Below are positions 1-7,008 of a stretch of DNA of 64,000 bases, piece after piece (the stretch's first letter is position 1; the number at the start of each line of letters is the position of its first letter). The stretch comes from Hyphomicrobiales bacterium (GTDB lineage Bacteria > Pseudomonadota > Alphaproteobacteria > Rhizobiales > Beijerinckiaceae): positions 124,001 through 188,000 of the forward strand of contig JAIXZO010000018.1 of assembly GCA_027489535.1 (NCBI GenBank), written 5' to 3'. The translations under genes and the position numbers were made by a program. The notes beneath the pieces were generated by a model, which was given only the letters and a program-made list of their open reading frames with translations, searched no databases and was not told where the DNA came from.

Positions 1-465
1 CACGTCCCCGGACAACTGCTCGTTCCACCAGCCGAAAGCGGCCGAAAAGGTCGCGCAGATGAACATCTCGTTGACGGGCGTATAGGCCTGCACCCACGGG
101 AACCGTCGGGCGAACGCCCCCGCATATTGCGCGAACAGCTCGGGAAAATCGGGGTTCTGGAAATCGCCGATCCAATCCGGGACGCCGAAATGGCAGAGAT
201 CGACGACGGGGATGATCCCGAGGTCGAAGATTTCCGCGAAGGTTTCGTCGGCGAAATCCCAATCATGGCGGCCCGGGCCGAGATAGGTCGTGTGGATCGG
301 CGGGCCGTAGCGCAGGACGGTGGTGCCGAAATCGCGGACGAGGCGGAGATCCTCCCGCCAATATTCGTAGTGGCGGCACTTCTCCATCTCGTCGACGCGG
401 CGGCCGTCGACGGTGGGATTGCTGTTCTCGATGCCCGTCGCGAACAGAAAGAAGGGCGTCGCCAT
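1..465 (-). CDS. Family 1 glycoside hydrolase-like protein (3' end outside window)
   Basis: This is the first 155 codons of a protein whose C-terminus lies beyond the left edge. It has the (beta/alpha)8 opening of GH1 enzymes, with a W-D-F-A-D segment near residue 70 and a TPVNE motif at residues 129-133, where E133 matches the family acid/base. The nucleophile half is outside the window, so catalytic competence cannot be judged. The ATG is preceded by GGAGGA at good spacing. The fold and the TPVNE motif match the N-terminal half of the GH1-RmlD fusion at 4796, so the two look like paralogues. An EcfG-type promoter lies about 65 bases upstream, divergent from the next stress gene. Substrate is unknown; a glycosidase, transglycosidase or inactive binding role are all possible. 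Confidence 0.8.
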   Translation of the reverse strand, partial: MATPFFLFATGIENSNPTVDGRRVDEMEKCRHYEYWREDLRLVRDFGTTVLRYGPPIHTTYLGPGRHDWDFADETFAEIFDLGIIPVVDLCHFGVPDWIGDFQNPDFPELFAQYAGAFARRFPWVQAYTPVNEMFICATFSAAFGWWNEQLSGDV

Positions 466-530
466 CGCATGTCCTCCGGGATCGCCCGCAGACGAGCGCG
501 ATCGGCCGGCCCGCATCGCTCGTCCGCAAC

Positions 531-555
531 AACGAGTTCCGGACGGGCCGGTTCC
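531..555 (-). promoter_or_regulatory. EcfG-type general stress promoter of the GH1 gene
   Basis: Read on the minus strand, GGAAC (555 to 551) is followed after 16 bases by CGTT (534 to 531). This is the consensus known for the alphaproteobacterial EcfG/SigT general stress sigma factor. Transcription would start near 524, about 60 bases before the GH1 ATG. It is back to back with the promoter at 583. Confidence 0.75.
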
Positions 556-582
556 TGCTGCTGATCCTGCCGCGCCGGGATA

Positions 583-608
583 GGAACCACACCGAAACAC
601 GCTGCGTT
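583..608 (+). promoter_or_regulatory. EcfG-type promoter of the stress flavoprotein-SDR pair
   Basis: GGAAC at 583-587 and CGTT at 605-608 are separated by 17 bases, matching the EcfG consensus. The predicted start of transcription is near 616, just before the AGGAG ribosome site and the ATG at 644. Confidence 0.75.
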
Positions 609-643
609 TGCCCCCTGAAGAACGGATCGAGGAGAGCGCGGCC

Positions 644-1132
644 ATGACTGACGACGACGATCGGGACAGGTTTTGGCGGGCGGTGACGGGGATCGGGACC
701 TGCATGCTGGTGACGAAATCGGGCGGGACCCTGCACGGGCGGCCGATGCAGGCGCTGCCGGACCCCGAGACGAACACGATCTGGTTTCTCTCGGACCTCG
801 CCACGCACAAGGAGGACGAAATCCGTGCCGACCCCTCCGCGTGCCTGACCTTCGCGGACACCGAAGAGGATGTCTACGTCTCCGTGACGGGCGAGATGGA
901 GTTCGTCGACGACCGCGACAAGCTCGCCGAGCTGTGGTCGCCGGAGGCCGAGGACTATTTCGAAGGGCCGGACGACCCGAACATCGTGGTGCTGAAGTTC
1001 ACGCCGAGCATCGGCGGGATCTGGGACGGCTCGGAGATGGAGGTGGTAGACGAGGAGGACGTCGACGACAACGAGACGCCCTATGAAGGGACCACGGTGA
1101 CGTTCACCGTCACGTCGGAAACGTCGTCATGA
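644..1132 (+). CDS. Pyridoxamine 5'-phosphate oxidase-fold general stress protein
   Basis: This 162-aa protein matches the flavin-reductase-like split-barrel group often annotated as general stress protein 26: a T-K-S-G-G-T-L-H-G-R-P-M strand region near residues 24-35, a W-F-L-S-D-L-A-T-H-K segment near residue 47 and a glycine-rich C-terminal part ending in an acidic tail. Such proteins bind FMN or F420 and their substrate is usually unknown. It is distinct from the true PdxH at 24016. The ATG at 644 follows AGGAG by 9 bases; an upstream in-frame TTG at 608 overlaps the promoter and is unlikely. The stop overlaps the SDR start (ATGA), so the two are translationally coupled and share the EcfG-type promoter. 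Confidence 0.85.
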   Translation: MTDDDDRDRFWRAVTGIGTCMLVTKSGGTLHGRPMQALPDPETNTIWFLSDLATHKEDEIRADPSACLTFADTEEDVYVSVTGEMEFVDDRDKLAELWSPEAEDYFEGPDDPNIVVLKFTPSIGGIWDGSEMEVVDEEDVDDNETPYEGTTVTFTVTSETSS

Positions 1133-1974
1133 CGGACATTCCGGCGCAATCGCAGGACAGGCAACCGGGTGAGGAAACCCGGATGCAGCCGGCTCCGGAT
1201 TTCCATCCGCGCCATCCCGGCAGCGGTCGGCTGGCGGGGAAATCCGTCATCATCACGGGCGGGGACAGCGGCATCGGCCGGGCCGTCGCCATCGCCATGG
1301 CGCGCGAGGGCGCGCGCATCGCCGTCGCCTATAAGGACGAGCACCGTGACGCCGAAGACACGGTGCGGCTCTGCGAGGGGGAAGGCGCGCAGGCCTTCGC
1401 CTTGGCGGGCGACGTGGGCACGGAGGCGTTTTGCGCGGAAGCGGTCGCCAAGACCGTAGACCGCTACGGCGGCCTCGACGTGCTGGTGAACAACGCGGCC
1501 GAACAGCACGTGGTCGGGGACGTGGGCGAGCTGACGTTGGAGCAGATCGACCGCACCTTCCGCACGAACATCTACGGCTATTTCTTGATGACGAAGCACG
1601 CGAGGCCGCATCTCAAGCGCGGCGCGGCCATCATCAACACGGCCTCCGTGACCGCCTACAAGGGCAGTCCGCAACTGCTCGATTACAGCGCCACGAAGGG
1701 GGCCATCGTCGCCTTCACGCGCTCTCTGTCGATGGCGTTGGCCGAGCACGGCATCCGCGCCAACGCCGTCGCGCCCGGGCCGATCTGGACGCCGCTGATC
1801 CCCGCGTCGTTCGATGCGGAGCATGTCGCGAATTTCGGGAAGGACGTTCCGATGGGGCGGCCGGGGCAACCCAACGAGGTCGCCCCGTGCTTCGTGTTCC
1901 TCGCCTGCGAAGACTCGTCCTACATGAGCGGGCAGGTTCTGCACCCGAACGGCGGAACGGTCGTCAACGGCTAG
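1129..1974 (+). CDS. SDR family oxidoreductase (YghA/YhxC-like)
   Basis: This is a 281-aa short-chain dehydrogenase with a long N-terminal extension before the Rossmann motif (G-G-D-S-G-I-G near residues 44-50), the NNAA element near residue 123 and the catalytic Y-S-A-T-K. The extended N-terminus rich in Q, P and R and the closing H-P-N-G-G segment match the YghA/YhxC type, which is often seen in stress clusters of soil bacteria. The substrate is probably a small aldehyde or ketone and is not determinable. It overlaps the upstream flavoprotein by four bases and therefore probably belongs to the same stress-induced transcript. Confidence 0.88.
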   Translation: MTDIPAQSQDRQPGEETRMQPAPDFHPRHPGSGRLAGKSVIITGGDSGIGRAVAIAMAREGARIAVAYKDEHRDAEDTVRLCEGEGAQAFALAGDVGTEAFCAEAVAKTVDRYGGLDVLVNNAAEQHVVGDVGELTLEQIDRTFRTNIYGYFLMTKHARPHLKRGAAIINTASVTAYKGSPQLLDYSATKGAIVAFTRSLSMALAEHGIRANAVAPGPIWTPLIPASFDAEHVANFGKDVPMGRPGQPNEVAPCFVFLACEDSSYMSGQVLHPNGGTVVNG

Positions 1975-1979
1975 ATCGT

Positions 1980-2189
1980 TCAGTTCTGAAGCGCGAGCGC
2001 TTCGTCCTCGAAGCGGTCGGCGAGGATTTGCTCCGGCGTGGGACCGTCCTGCTTTTCGATGTCGTCGGCCACGGCACGGAGCCAAGCGGCGAATTCGCGC
2101 GGTTCGGCATCCAGCAGAAGTTTTGAAATGGCCACGAGCATCGTGGCGCATTCCGCCTGTCGACGTATGGCTTCCGGCTTTTCGAACAT
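1980..2189 (-). CDS. Small hypothetical protein, stress-promoter controlled
   Basis: This predicted protein of about 69 residues is helical, rich in A and E, with no signal peptide, membrane segment or cysteine pair beyond a single Cys. GGAGGGG lies just before two consecutive ATG codons; the second (2189) has the better spacing. An EcfG-type promoter sits only about 30 bases upstream, which supports it being a real gene. It converges with the SDR, with five bases between the stops. The family is not recognised and no function is claimed. Confidence 0.65.
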   Translation of the reverse strand: MFEKPEAIRRQAECATMLVAISKLLLDAEPREFAAWLRAVADDIEKQDGPTPEQILADRFEDEALALQN

Positions 2190-2220
2190 CATCCCCTCCG
2201 TTTAACGGTGCATGGGCGTC

Positions 2221-2245
2221 AACGGCGGTTCAGACCTAGAGTTCC
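2221..2245 (-). promoter_or_regulatory. EcfG-type promoter of the 70-aa gene
   Basis: On the minus strand GGAAC (2245 to 2241), a 16-base spacer and CGTT (2224 to 2221) match the EcfG consensus. The start of transcription would fall near 2213, giving a leader of about 24 bases. Confidence 0.7.
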
Positions 2246-2286
2246 GTTGCGGAACTTTTTCAGTTTCACGAAACGGTCCCGTATTC

Positions 2287-2312
2287 GGAACTTTCACCGA
2301 CTATAGCGCGTT
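2287..2312 (+). promoter_or_regulatory. EcfG-type promoter of the glycosyltransferase-glf-galE operon
   Basis: GGAAC at 2287-2291 and CGTT at 2309-2312 are separated by 17 bases. It is divergent from the promoter at 2221-2245, with 42 bases between the two -35 elements. Transcription from near 2320 would leave a leader of about 120 bases before the ATG at 2441. Confidence 0.7.
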
Positions 2313-2361
2313 CTTATCCACGACAACGGCTCCGTTCAGGGCCATTTCCAAACATAAATTC

Positions 2362-2400
2362 GATCGTTCGACGATCAACGCTCCGATTCCGTCGGAATCG
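2362..2400 (+). promoter_or_regulatory. Two small hairpins in the leader of the sugar operon
   Basis: Two perfect inverted repeats lie between the predicted transcription start and the first gene: GATCGT-tcg-ACGATC at 2362-2376 and CGATTCC-gtc-GGAATCG at 2384-2400. Both have three-base loops. They could be protein-binding operators or RNA hairpins affecting translation. Neither is followed by a T-run, so they are not ordinary terminators. Confidence 0.45.
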
Positions 2401-2440
2401 TGAATTCAACTTGTCCCGCAAAACAGGGAAGTCAGGCGAC

Positions 2441-3667
2441 ATGCCACCGCTACATCACGCCGATACGGAAACGATTTCGTCCCTGAGCATTCAAAAGGTG
2501 GAAAAACCACTTTTGATTTGTTTCTCTCATCTCAGATGGGATTTCGTCTATCAGCGGCCGCAGCATTTGTTGAGCCGCGCCGCCCGCCGCTATCGGGTGA
2601 TATTCTTCGAGGAACCGCGCGTCGCGGAGATCGAGGCACCCCGCCTTTCCATCAGCCGCCGTCCCGGCGGAATCACGGTGATCGTCCCCGAGGTGCCGGC
2701 CGGCTTGAGCGCCGCCGGGGTGCTCTCCGCGCAGCGCATGCTGGTCGACCGGTTGCTGGAAGCGGAAGGAACGAAGGCCGCGGTGGCTTGGTTCTACTCC
2801 CCCGGCGCGATCGCCTTTGCCGGACACGTGGCCGCCGACGTCGTCGTCTATGACTGCATGGACGAGTTGGCGAATTTCAAAGGCGCGCCGACGAGCCTGA
2901 AGGACCACGAGCGCCGACTGTTCGCCCGCGCCGACCTCGTCTTCACCGGCGGGCGAAGCCTCTACGAGGCGAAGCGCCGGCAGCATCCGCGCGTCCACGC
3001 GTTCCCCAGCAGCATCGAAGTGCGCCACTTCGCACAGGCGCGCGCCGGCGATCTCGAAGACCCCGCCGATCAGCGCGACCTGCCCCATCCGCGCATCGGC
3101 TTCTTCGGCGTCGTCGACGAGCGCATGGACATGCGGCTGCTCGGGCACGCCGCCGACCTTCGGCCGGATTGGAGCTTCGTCATGCTCGGGCCGGTCGTGA
3201 AGATCGACGAGGGCGATCTCGTGCGCCGTCCCAACGTGCATTGGCTCGGCGGAAAGTCCTATTTCGATCTGCCGCCTTATCTCGCGCATTGGGACGTGGG
3301 CTTCATGCCCTTCGCCCGCAACGACGCGACCCGCTTCATCTCGCCCACCAAAACGCCGGAATTCCTCGCGGCGGGCCTGCCGGTCGTCTCGACCCCGATC
3401 GCCGACGTCGTGCGCCCCTACGGCGAGACGGGACTGGTCGCCATCGCGACCGGCGGCGCCGATCTCGTGGCGAAGATCGAGAGCCGCCTGACGATGGATC
3501 GCACCGCATGGCTCGCGGACGTCGACCGCATGCTGGCGGGCACCTCGTGGGACCGCACCTGGGACGAGATGGTCGCGCTGATGGACGAACGCCGGAAGGC
3601 CGTTCCCGCGGCCGGAGCCGCGCGCCGTCGTACGGCGGACATACGCGAGGAGGCCGCCCGTGTTTGA
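2441..3667 (+). CDS. Glycosyltransferase (GT-B fold, family 1/4-like)
   Basis: This 408-aa protein has a GT-B layout. The N-terminal half begins with L-L-I-C-F-S-H-L-R-W-D-F-V-Y-Q-R-P-Q-H, a motif typical of glycosyltransferases linked to UDP-galactopyranose mutase. The C-terminal donor-binding half carries F-F-G-V-V-D-E-R-M-D and the P-T-K-T-P-E-F-L-A-A-G-L-P-V-V-S-T signature, equivalent to the E-x7-E region. There is no signal peptide or membrane helix, so it is cytosolic or peripheral. The ATG at 2441 was chosen; an in-frame TTG at 2411 is an alternative and neither has a strong ribosome site. It overlaps glf by eight bases. By context it probably transfers galactofuranose or a related sugar; the acceptor is unknown. 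Confidence 0.87.
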   Translation: MPPLHHADTETISSLSIQKVEKPLLICFSHLRWDFVYQRPQHLLSRAARRYRVIFFEEPRVAEIEAPRLSISRRPGGITVIVPEVPAGLSAAGVLSAQRMLVDRLLEAEGTKAAVAWFYSPGAIAFAGHVAADVVVYDCMDELANFKGAPTSLKDHERRLFARADLVFTGGRSLYEAKRRQHPRVHAFPSSIEVRHFAQARAGDLEDPADQRDLPHPRIGFFGVVDERMDMRLLGHAADLRPDWSFVMLGPVVKIDEGDLVRRPNVHWLGGKSYFDLPPYLAHWDVGFMPFARNDATRFISPTKTPEFLAAGLPVVSTPIADVVRPYGETGLVAIATGGADLVAKIESRLTMDRTAWLADVDRMLAGTSWDRTWDEMVALMDERRKAVPAAGAARRRTADIREEAARV

Positions 3668-4799
3668 TTGGCTCATCATCGGAGCGGGGTTTGCCGGCAG
3701 CGTGCTCGCGGATCGTCTGGCCCGCGTGCGCAATGAGCGCGTGCTCATCGTCGACCGCCGCAATCATATCGGCGGCAACGCCTATGACCGGTTCGACGAT
3801 GCGGGGGTGCTGATGCACCAATACGGCCCGCACATCTTCCACACCAACGCCCAATCCATCGTGGACTACCTCGCGCAATTCACCGAGTGGCGGCCGTACG
3901 AGCACCGCGTGCTCGCCCATGTGGACGATGCGCTGCTGCCGATCCCGATCAACCGGACGACGGTGAACCGGCTGTACGGATTGTCGCTCGACAGCGACGA
4001 GGCGGTGGAGGCGTTCTTCAACGAGCGGGCCGAAACGCCGGCGGAAATCCGGACGTCGGAGGACGTGGTGGTCGGCCGCGTCGGGCGCGACCTCTACGAG
4101 AAGTTCTTCCGCGGCTATACGCGCAAGCAATGGGGTCTCGATCCGTCGCAACTGGACAAGTCCGTGACCGCGCGGGTGCCGGTGCGCACCAACACCGACG
4201 ACCGCTACTTCAACGACACGTTCCAGTGCATGCCGAAGCTCGGCTACACGCGAATGTTCGAGAAGATGCTCGATCATCCGAACATCAAGGTGATGCTGCA
4301 GACGGATTTCGCGGACGTGCGCCGCGGCATTTCCTACAAGCGCATGATCTTCACGGGGCCGATCGACGAGTATTTCGATCATCGTTTCGGCAAGCTGCCG
4401 TATCGCTCGCTGCGCTTCGAGCACAAGACGCTCGACATGCCGCAATTCCAACCCGTCGCGGTGGTGAACTACCCGCAGAACGAGCCGTTCACGCGGATCA
4501 CCGAATACAAGCACCTGACCGGGCAGGAACACGCCAAGACCAGCATCACCTACGAGCATCCCTCGGCCGACGGCGACCCCTATTACCCGATCCCGAAGCC
4601 GGAAAACGCGGAGCTCTTCAAGCGCTACGAGAAGCTTGCGCAGGCGACGCCGAACGTGTGGTTCGTGGGCCGTTTGGCGACCTACCGCTACTACAACATG
4701 GACCAGGTGGTCGGGCAGGCGCTGTCCACCTTCCAGAAGATCGACGCCGCGCTCGGCACCGGGACCAAGCGGGCGCGCGCCATCATGCAGGCGTCATGA
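3660..4799 (+). CDS. glf: UDP-galactopyranose mutase
   Basis: The 379-aa flavoenzyme interconverts UDP-galactopyranose and UDP-galactofuranose in the cytosol. The FAD-binding G-A-G-F-A-G-S is at residues 8-14, followed by N-H-I-G-G-N-A-Y-D, the Q-Y-G-P-H-I-F-H-T segment and the K-Q-W-G-L motif of the family; the C-terminus has the F-V-G-R-L-A-T-Y-R-Y-Y-N-M-D flavin-contact block. Length is normal. The GTG start follows GAGGAGG and overlaps the glycosyltransferase; the stop overlaps the next ATG. It supplies the activated galactofuranose that makes the operon look like a Galf glycosylation unit. Confidence 0.97.
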   Translation: MFDWLIIGAGFAGSVLADRLARVRNERVLIVDRRNHIGGNAYDRFDDAGVLMHQYGPHIFHTNAQSIVDYLAQFTEWRPYEHRVLAHVDDALLPIPINRTTVNRLYGLSLDSDEAVEAFFNERAETPAEIRTSEDVVVGRVGRDLYEKFFRGYTRKQWGLDPSQLDKSVTARVPVRTNTDDRYFNDTFQCMPKLGYTRMFEKMLDHPNIKVMLQTDFADVRRGISYKRMIFTGPIDEYFDHRFGKLPYRSLRFEHKTLDMPQFQPVAVVNYPQNEPFTRITEYKHLTGQEHAKTSITYEHPSADGDPYYPIPKPENAELFKRYEKLAQATPNVWFVGRLATYRYYNMDQVVGQALSTFQKIDAALGTGTKRARAIMQAS

Positions 4800-6973
4800 C
4801 GGCGTCCGGCAAGCTTCCGAGGCCGCCCGAATTGTGGGGCGGCTTCGAATGCACCGTCGTGCGGCTGGGCGACCGCTACCGCGACGAGATCGTCGAGACC
4901 GGCCATCGCGAACGGATCGAGGATCTCGACGCGATCGCGGCGCTCGGCATCCGCAAGGTGCGCTATCCCGTGGTGTGGGAGACGATCTCGCCGGATCGGC
5001 CGGACGAGAGCGATTGGTCCTGGCACGACGCGCGGCTCAAACGCCTGCGCGAGCTTGGCGTCGAGGTGATCGCCGGGCTGGTCCATCACGGCAGCGGCCC
5101 GCGCTACACCGACCTGCTCGATCCCGCCTTCCCGGGTCTGCTCGCACGCCATGCCGAGCGCGTGGCGCGGCGCTATCCCTGGATCGAGGAATTCACGCCG
5201 GTCAACGAACCGCTGACGACGGCGCGCTTTTCCGCGCTTTACGGGCATTGGTATCCCCATGCTCGCGACGAGCGCAGCTTCCTGACGGCCACGATCATCC
5301 AGTGCCGCGCGGTCGTCGAGGCCATGCGCGCCGTGCGGAAGGTGACGCCGCACGCGCGGCTGATCCAGACCGAAGATCTGGGCAAGACCTTTGCCCGCCG
5401 CCGTTTGGCGCATCAGGCCGAATTCGAAAATCTCCGTCGCTGGCTGAGCCTCGACCTGCTGACGGGCGGCGTCGACGATCGCCACCCCTTCCGCCGCATC
5501 CTGTGCGACCACGGCATCGACGCCGCCCATATCGACGGCTTCCGCGCCGGCGACGGCATGCCGGACGTGATCGGGATCAACCATTACCTGACGAGCGAAC
5601 GCTATCTCGACGAGCGGCTCGACCATTATCCGCCGCATATGCACGGCGGCAACGGCCGGCAGGCCTATGCGGACGCCGAGGCCGTGCGCGTGCGCATGTC
5701 GCCGGAATTGCTCGGTCCGCGCCCGCGGCTGGCCGAAGCCCATGAACGCTACAAGCTGCCGATCGCGGTGACCGAGGCGCATCACGGCTGCACGCGGGAC
5801 GAACAATTGCGCTGGCTCGACGAAGTCTGGCGCGCAGCGACGTCGTTGCGCGAGGAAGGTGCGGACATCCGGGCCGTGACGATCTGGTCGATGCTCGGCG
5901 CGGTGGATTGGAACTCGCTGTTGACCCGCGAAACGGGGTTTTACGAACCGGGCGCGTTCGACGTGCGGGGCGCAGCGCCGCGACCGACGGCCTTGGCGCA
6001 GGCGGCGCGGGCCTACGCGTCCGGCAAGCGCTTCGACCATCCCGTGCTCGACGTGGAAGGCTGGTGGCGACGGCCGGGGCGGCATTATCGGCCCCAGCGC
6101 GGACTGCCGACGGCCGGCCGGAACGCGCGTACGGTCCTCATCACCGGCACGGGACGCCTCGCCCGCGCCTTCGCCCGCATCTGCGCGCATCGCGGCTTGG
6201 CCCATGTGATGGCCGGCCCGCACGGGCTCGACCTCACGCATCCCGACCGCGTCGACGAGATGCTCGCGGGCGTGAACCCCTGGGCGGTGGTGCATTGCGC
6301 GGGATTTTCCAACGTGCGCGGTGCGGAAGCCGAGCGCGAACGCTGTTTCCGCGAAAACGTGCTGGGCACCGAACTGATCGCCGCGCAATGCGCGGAACGG
6401 GGGCTGCCGCTGATCGCGCCCTCCACCGACCACGTCTTCGACGGCGAAAACGACCGCCCCTATCTCGAATCCGATCCCGTCAGCCCCGTCACGACCTTCG
6501 GCGCGTCCAAGGCGGAAGCGGAGAGGCGGCTGATGGCGCTGGGCAGCGACGCGCTCGTCGTCCGCACCGGGCCGGTATTCTCGGCCTGGTCGGAACGGGA
6601 CTCCTTCACGCGCGCCGTGCTGCAACTCGCGCGCGGCGGGCGGATCGCCGCCAGCGACGCGGCGCATCTGTCGCCCTGCTACGCGCCGGATCTGGCCCAT
6701 GCGGCGCTCGACCTCATGATCGACGGCGCGACGGGCGTGCGGCATCTCGCCAATCCCGGCTCCGCCACGCCATACGCGCTGCTCGAACGCGCCGTCCGAG
6801 CCTTCGGGCTCGACCATGTCGGGCTCGAGCCGAGCGAGGAAGCGCGACCGCTCGCCCGCGTGCTGCAATCCGAGCACGGCGACCTGCTCCCTCCTTTGGA
6901 GAATGCGCTGCGGCGCTACCACGAAGAGGCGAGAGGACTTGTTCAGAAGTTCGCGTCACAATCCGCGGCATAG
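4796..6973 (+). CDS. Fusion: GH1-like glycosidase domain + RmlD-like sugar-nucleotide reductase domain
   Basis: This 725-aa two-domain protein starts with ATG overlapping the glf stop (ATGA). Residues 1-420 form a GH1-like domain with W-G-G-F-E-C-T at 14-20, the acid/base in T-P-V-N-E-P (E138) and a probable nucleophile in A-V-T-E (E327). Residues 445-725 form an NAD(P)-binding extended SDR of the dTDP-4-dehydrorhamnose reductase type, with T-G-T-G-R-L-A at 450-456 and S-T-D-H-V-F-D-G at 543-550. The usual catalytic Tyr of Y-x3-K is Phe568 (F-G-A-S-K, Lys572), so ordinary reductase chemistry is doubtful. No signal peptide is seen, so the glycosidase domain would be cytosolic. It may be a transglycosidase or a binding scaffold; the true reaction is unknown. 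Confidence 0.85.
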   Translation: MTASGKLPRPPELWGGFECTVVRLGDRYRDEIVETGHRERIEDLDAIAALGIRKVRYPVVWETISPDRPDESDWSWHDARLKRLRELGVEVIAGLVHHGSGPRYTDLLDPAFPGLLARHAERVARRYPWIEEFTPVNEPLTTARFSALYGHWYPHARDERSFLTATIIQCRAVVEAMRAVRKVTPHARLIQTEDLGKTFARRRLAHQAEFENLRRWLSLDLLTGGVDDRHPFRRILCDHGIDAAHIDGFRAGDGMPDVIGINHYLTSERYLDERLDHYPPHMHGGNGRQAYADAEAVRVRMSPELLGPRPRLAEAHERYKLPIAVTEAHHGCTRDEQLRWLDEVWRAATSLREEGADIRAVTIWSMLGAVDWNSLLTRETGFYEPGAFDVRGAAPRPTALAQAARAYASGKRFDHPVLDVEGWWRRPGRHYRPQRGLPTAGRNARTVLITGTGRLARAFARICAHRGLAHVMAGPHGLDLTHPDRVDEMLAGVNPWAVVHCAGFSNVRGAEAERERCFRENVLGTELIAAQCAERGLPLIAPSTDHVFDGENDRPYLESDPVSPVTTFGASKAEAERRLMALGSDALVVRTGPVFSAWSERDSFTRAVLQLARGGRIAASDAAHLSPCYAPDLAHAALDLMIDGATGVRHLANPGSATPYALLERAVRAFGLDHVGLEPSEEARPLARVLQSEHGDLLPPLENALRRYHEEARGLVQKFASQSAA

Positions 6974-7008
6974 CGGACGATGATTTTCAGAAGACGAGGT
7001 ATTGTTTC

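Noticed and set aside
2241-2260. GTTCCG-ttg-CGGAAC followed by TTTTT as a terminator
   Set aside because: The left arm is the -35 element of the 70-aa gene's promoter and no plus-strand gene ends just before it; the stem is short.
2212-2403. A 63-codon open frame on the plus strand upstream of the glycosyltransferase
   Set aside because: It spans both divergent EcfG-type promoters and the leader hairpins, lacks a ribosome site and has no protein-like composition.
3887-4795. Upstream extension of the GH1-RmlD fusion frame through glf
   Set aside because: It is an alternate frame of the well-supported glf gene; the fusion starts at the overlapping ATG at 4796.
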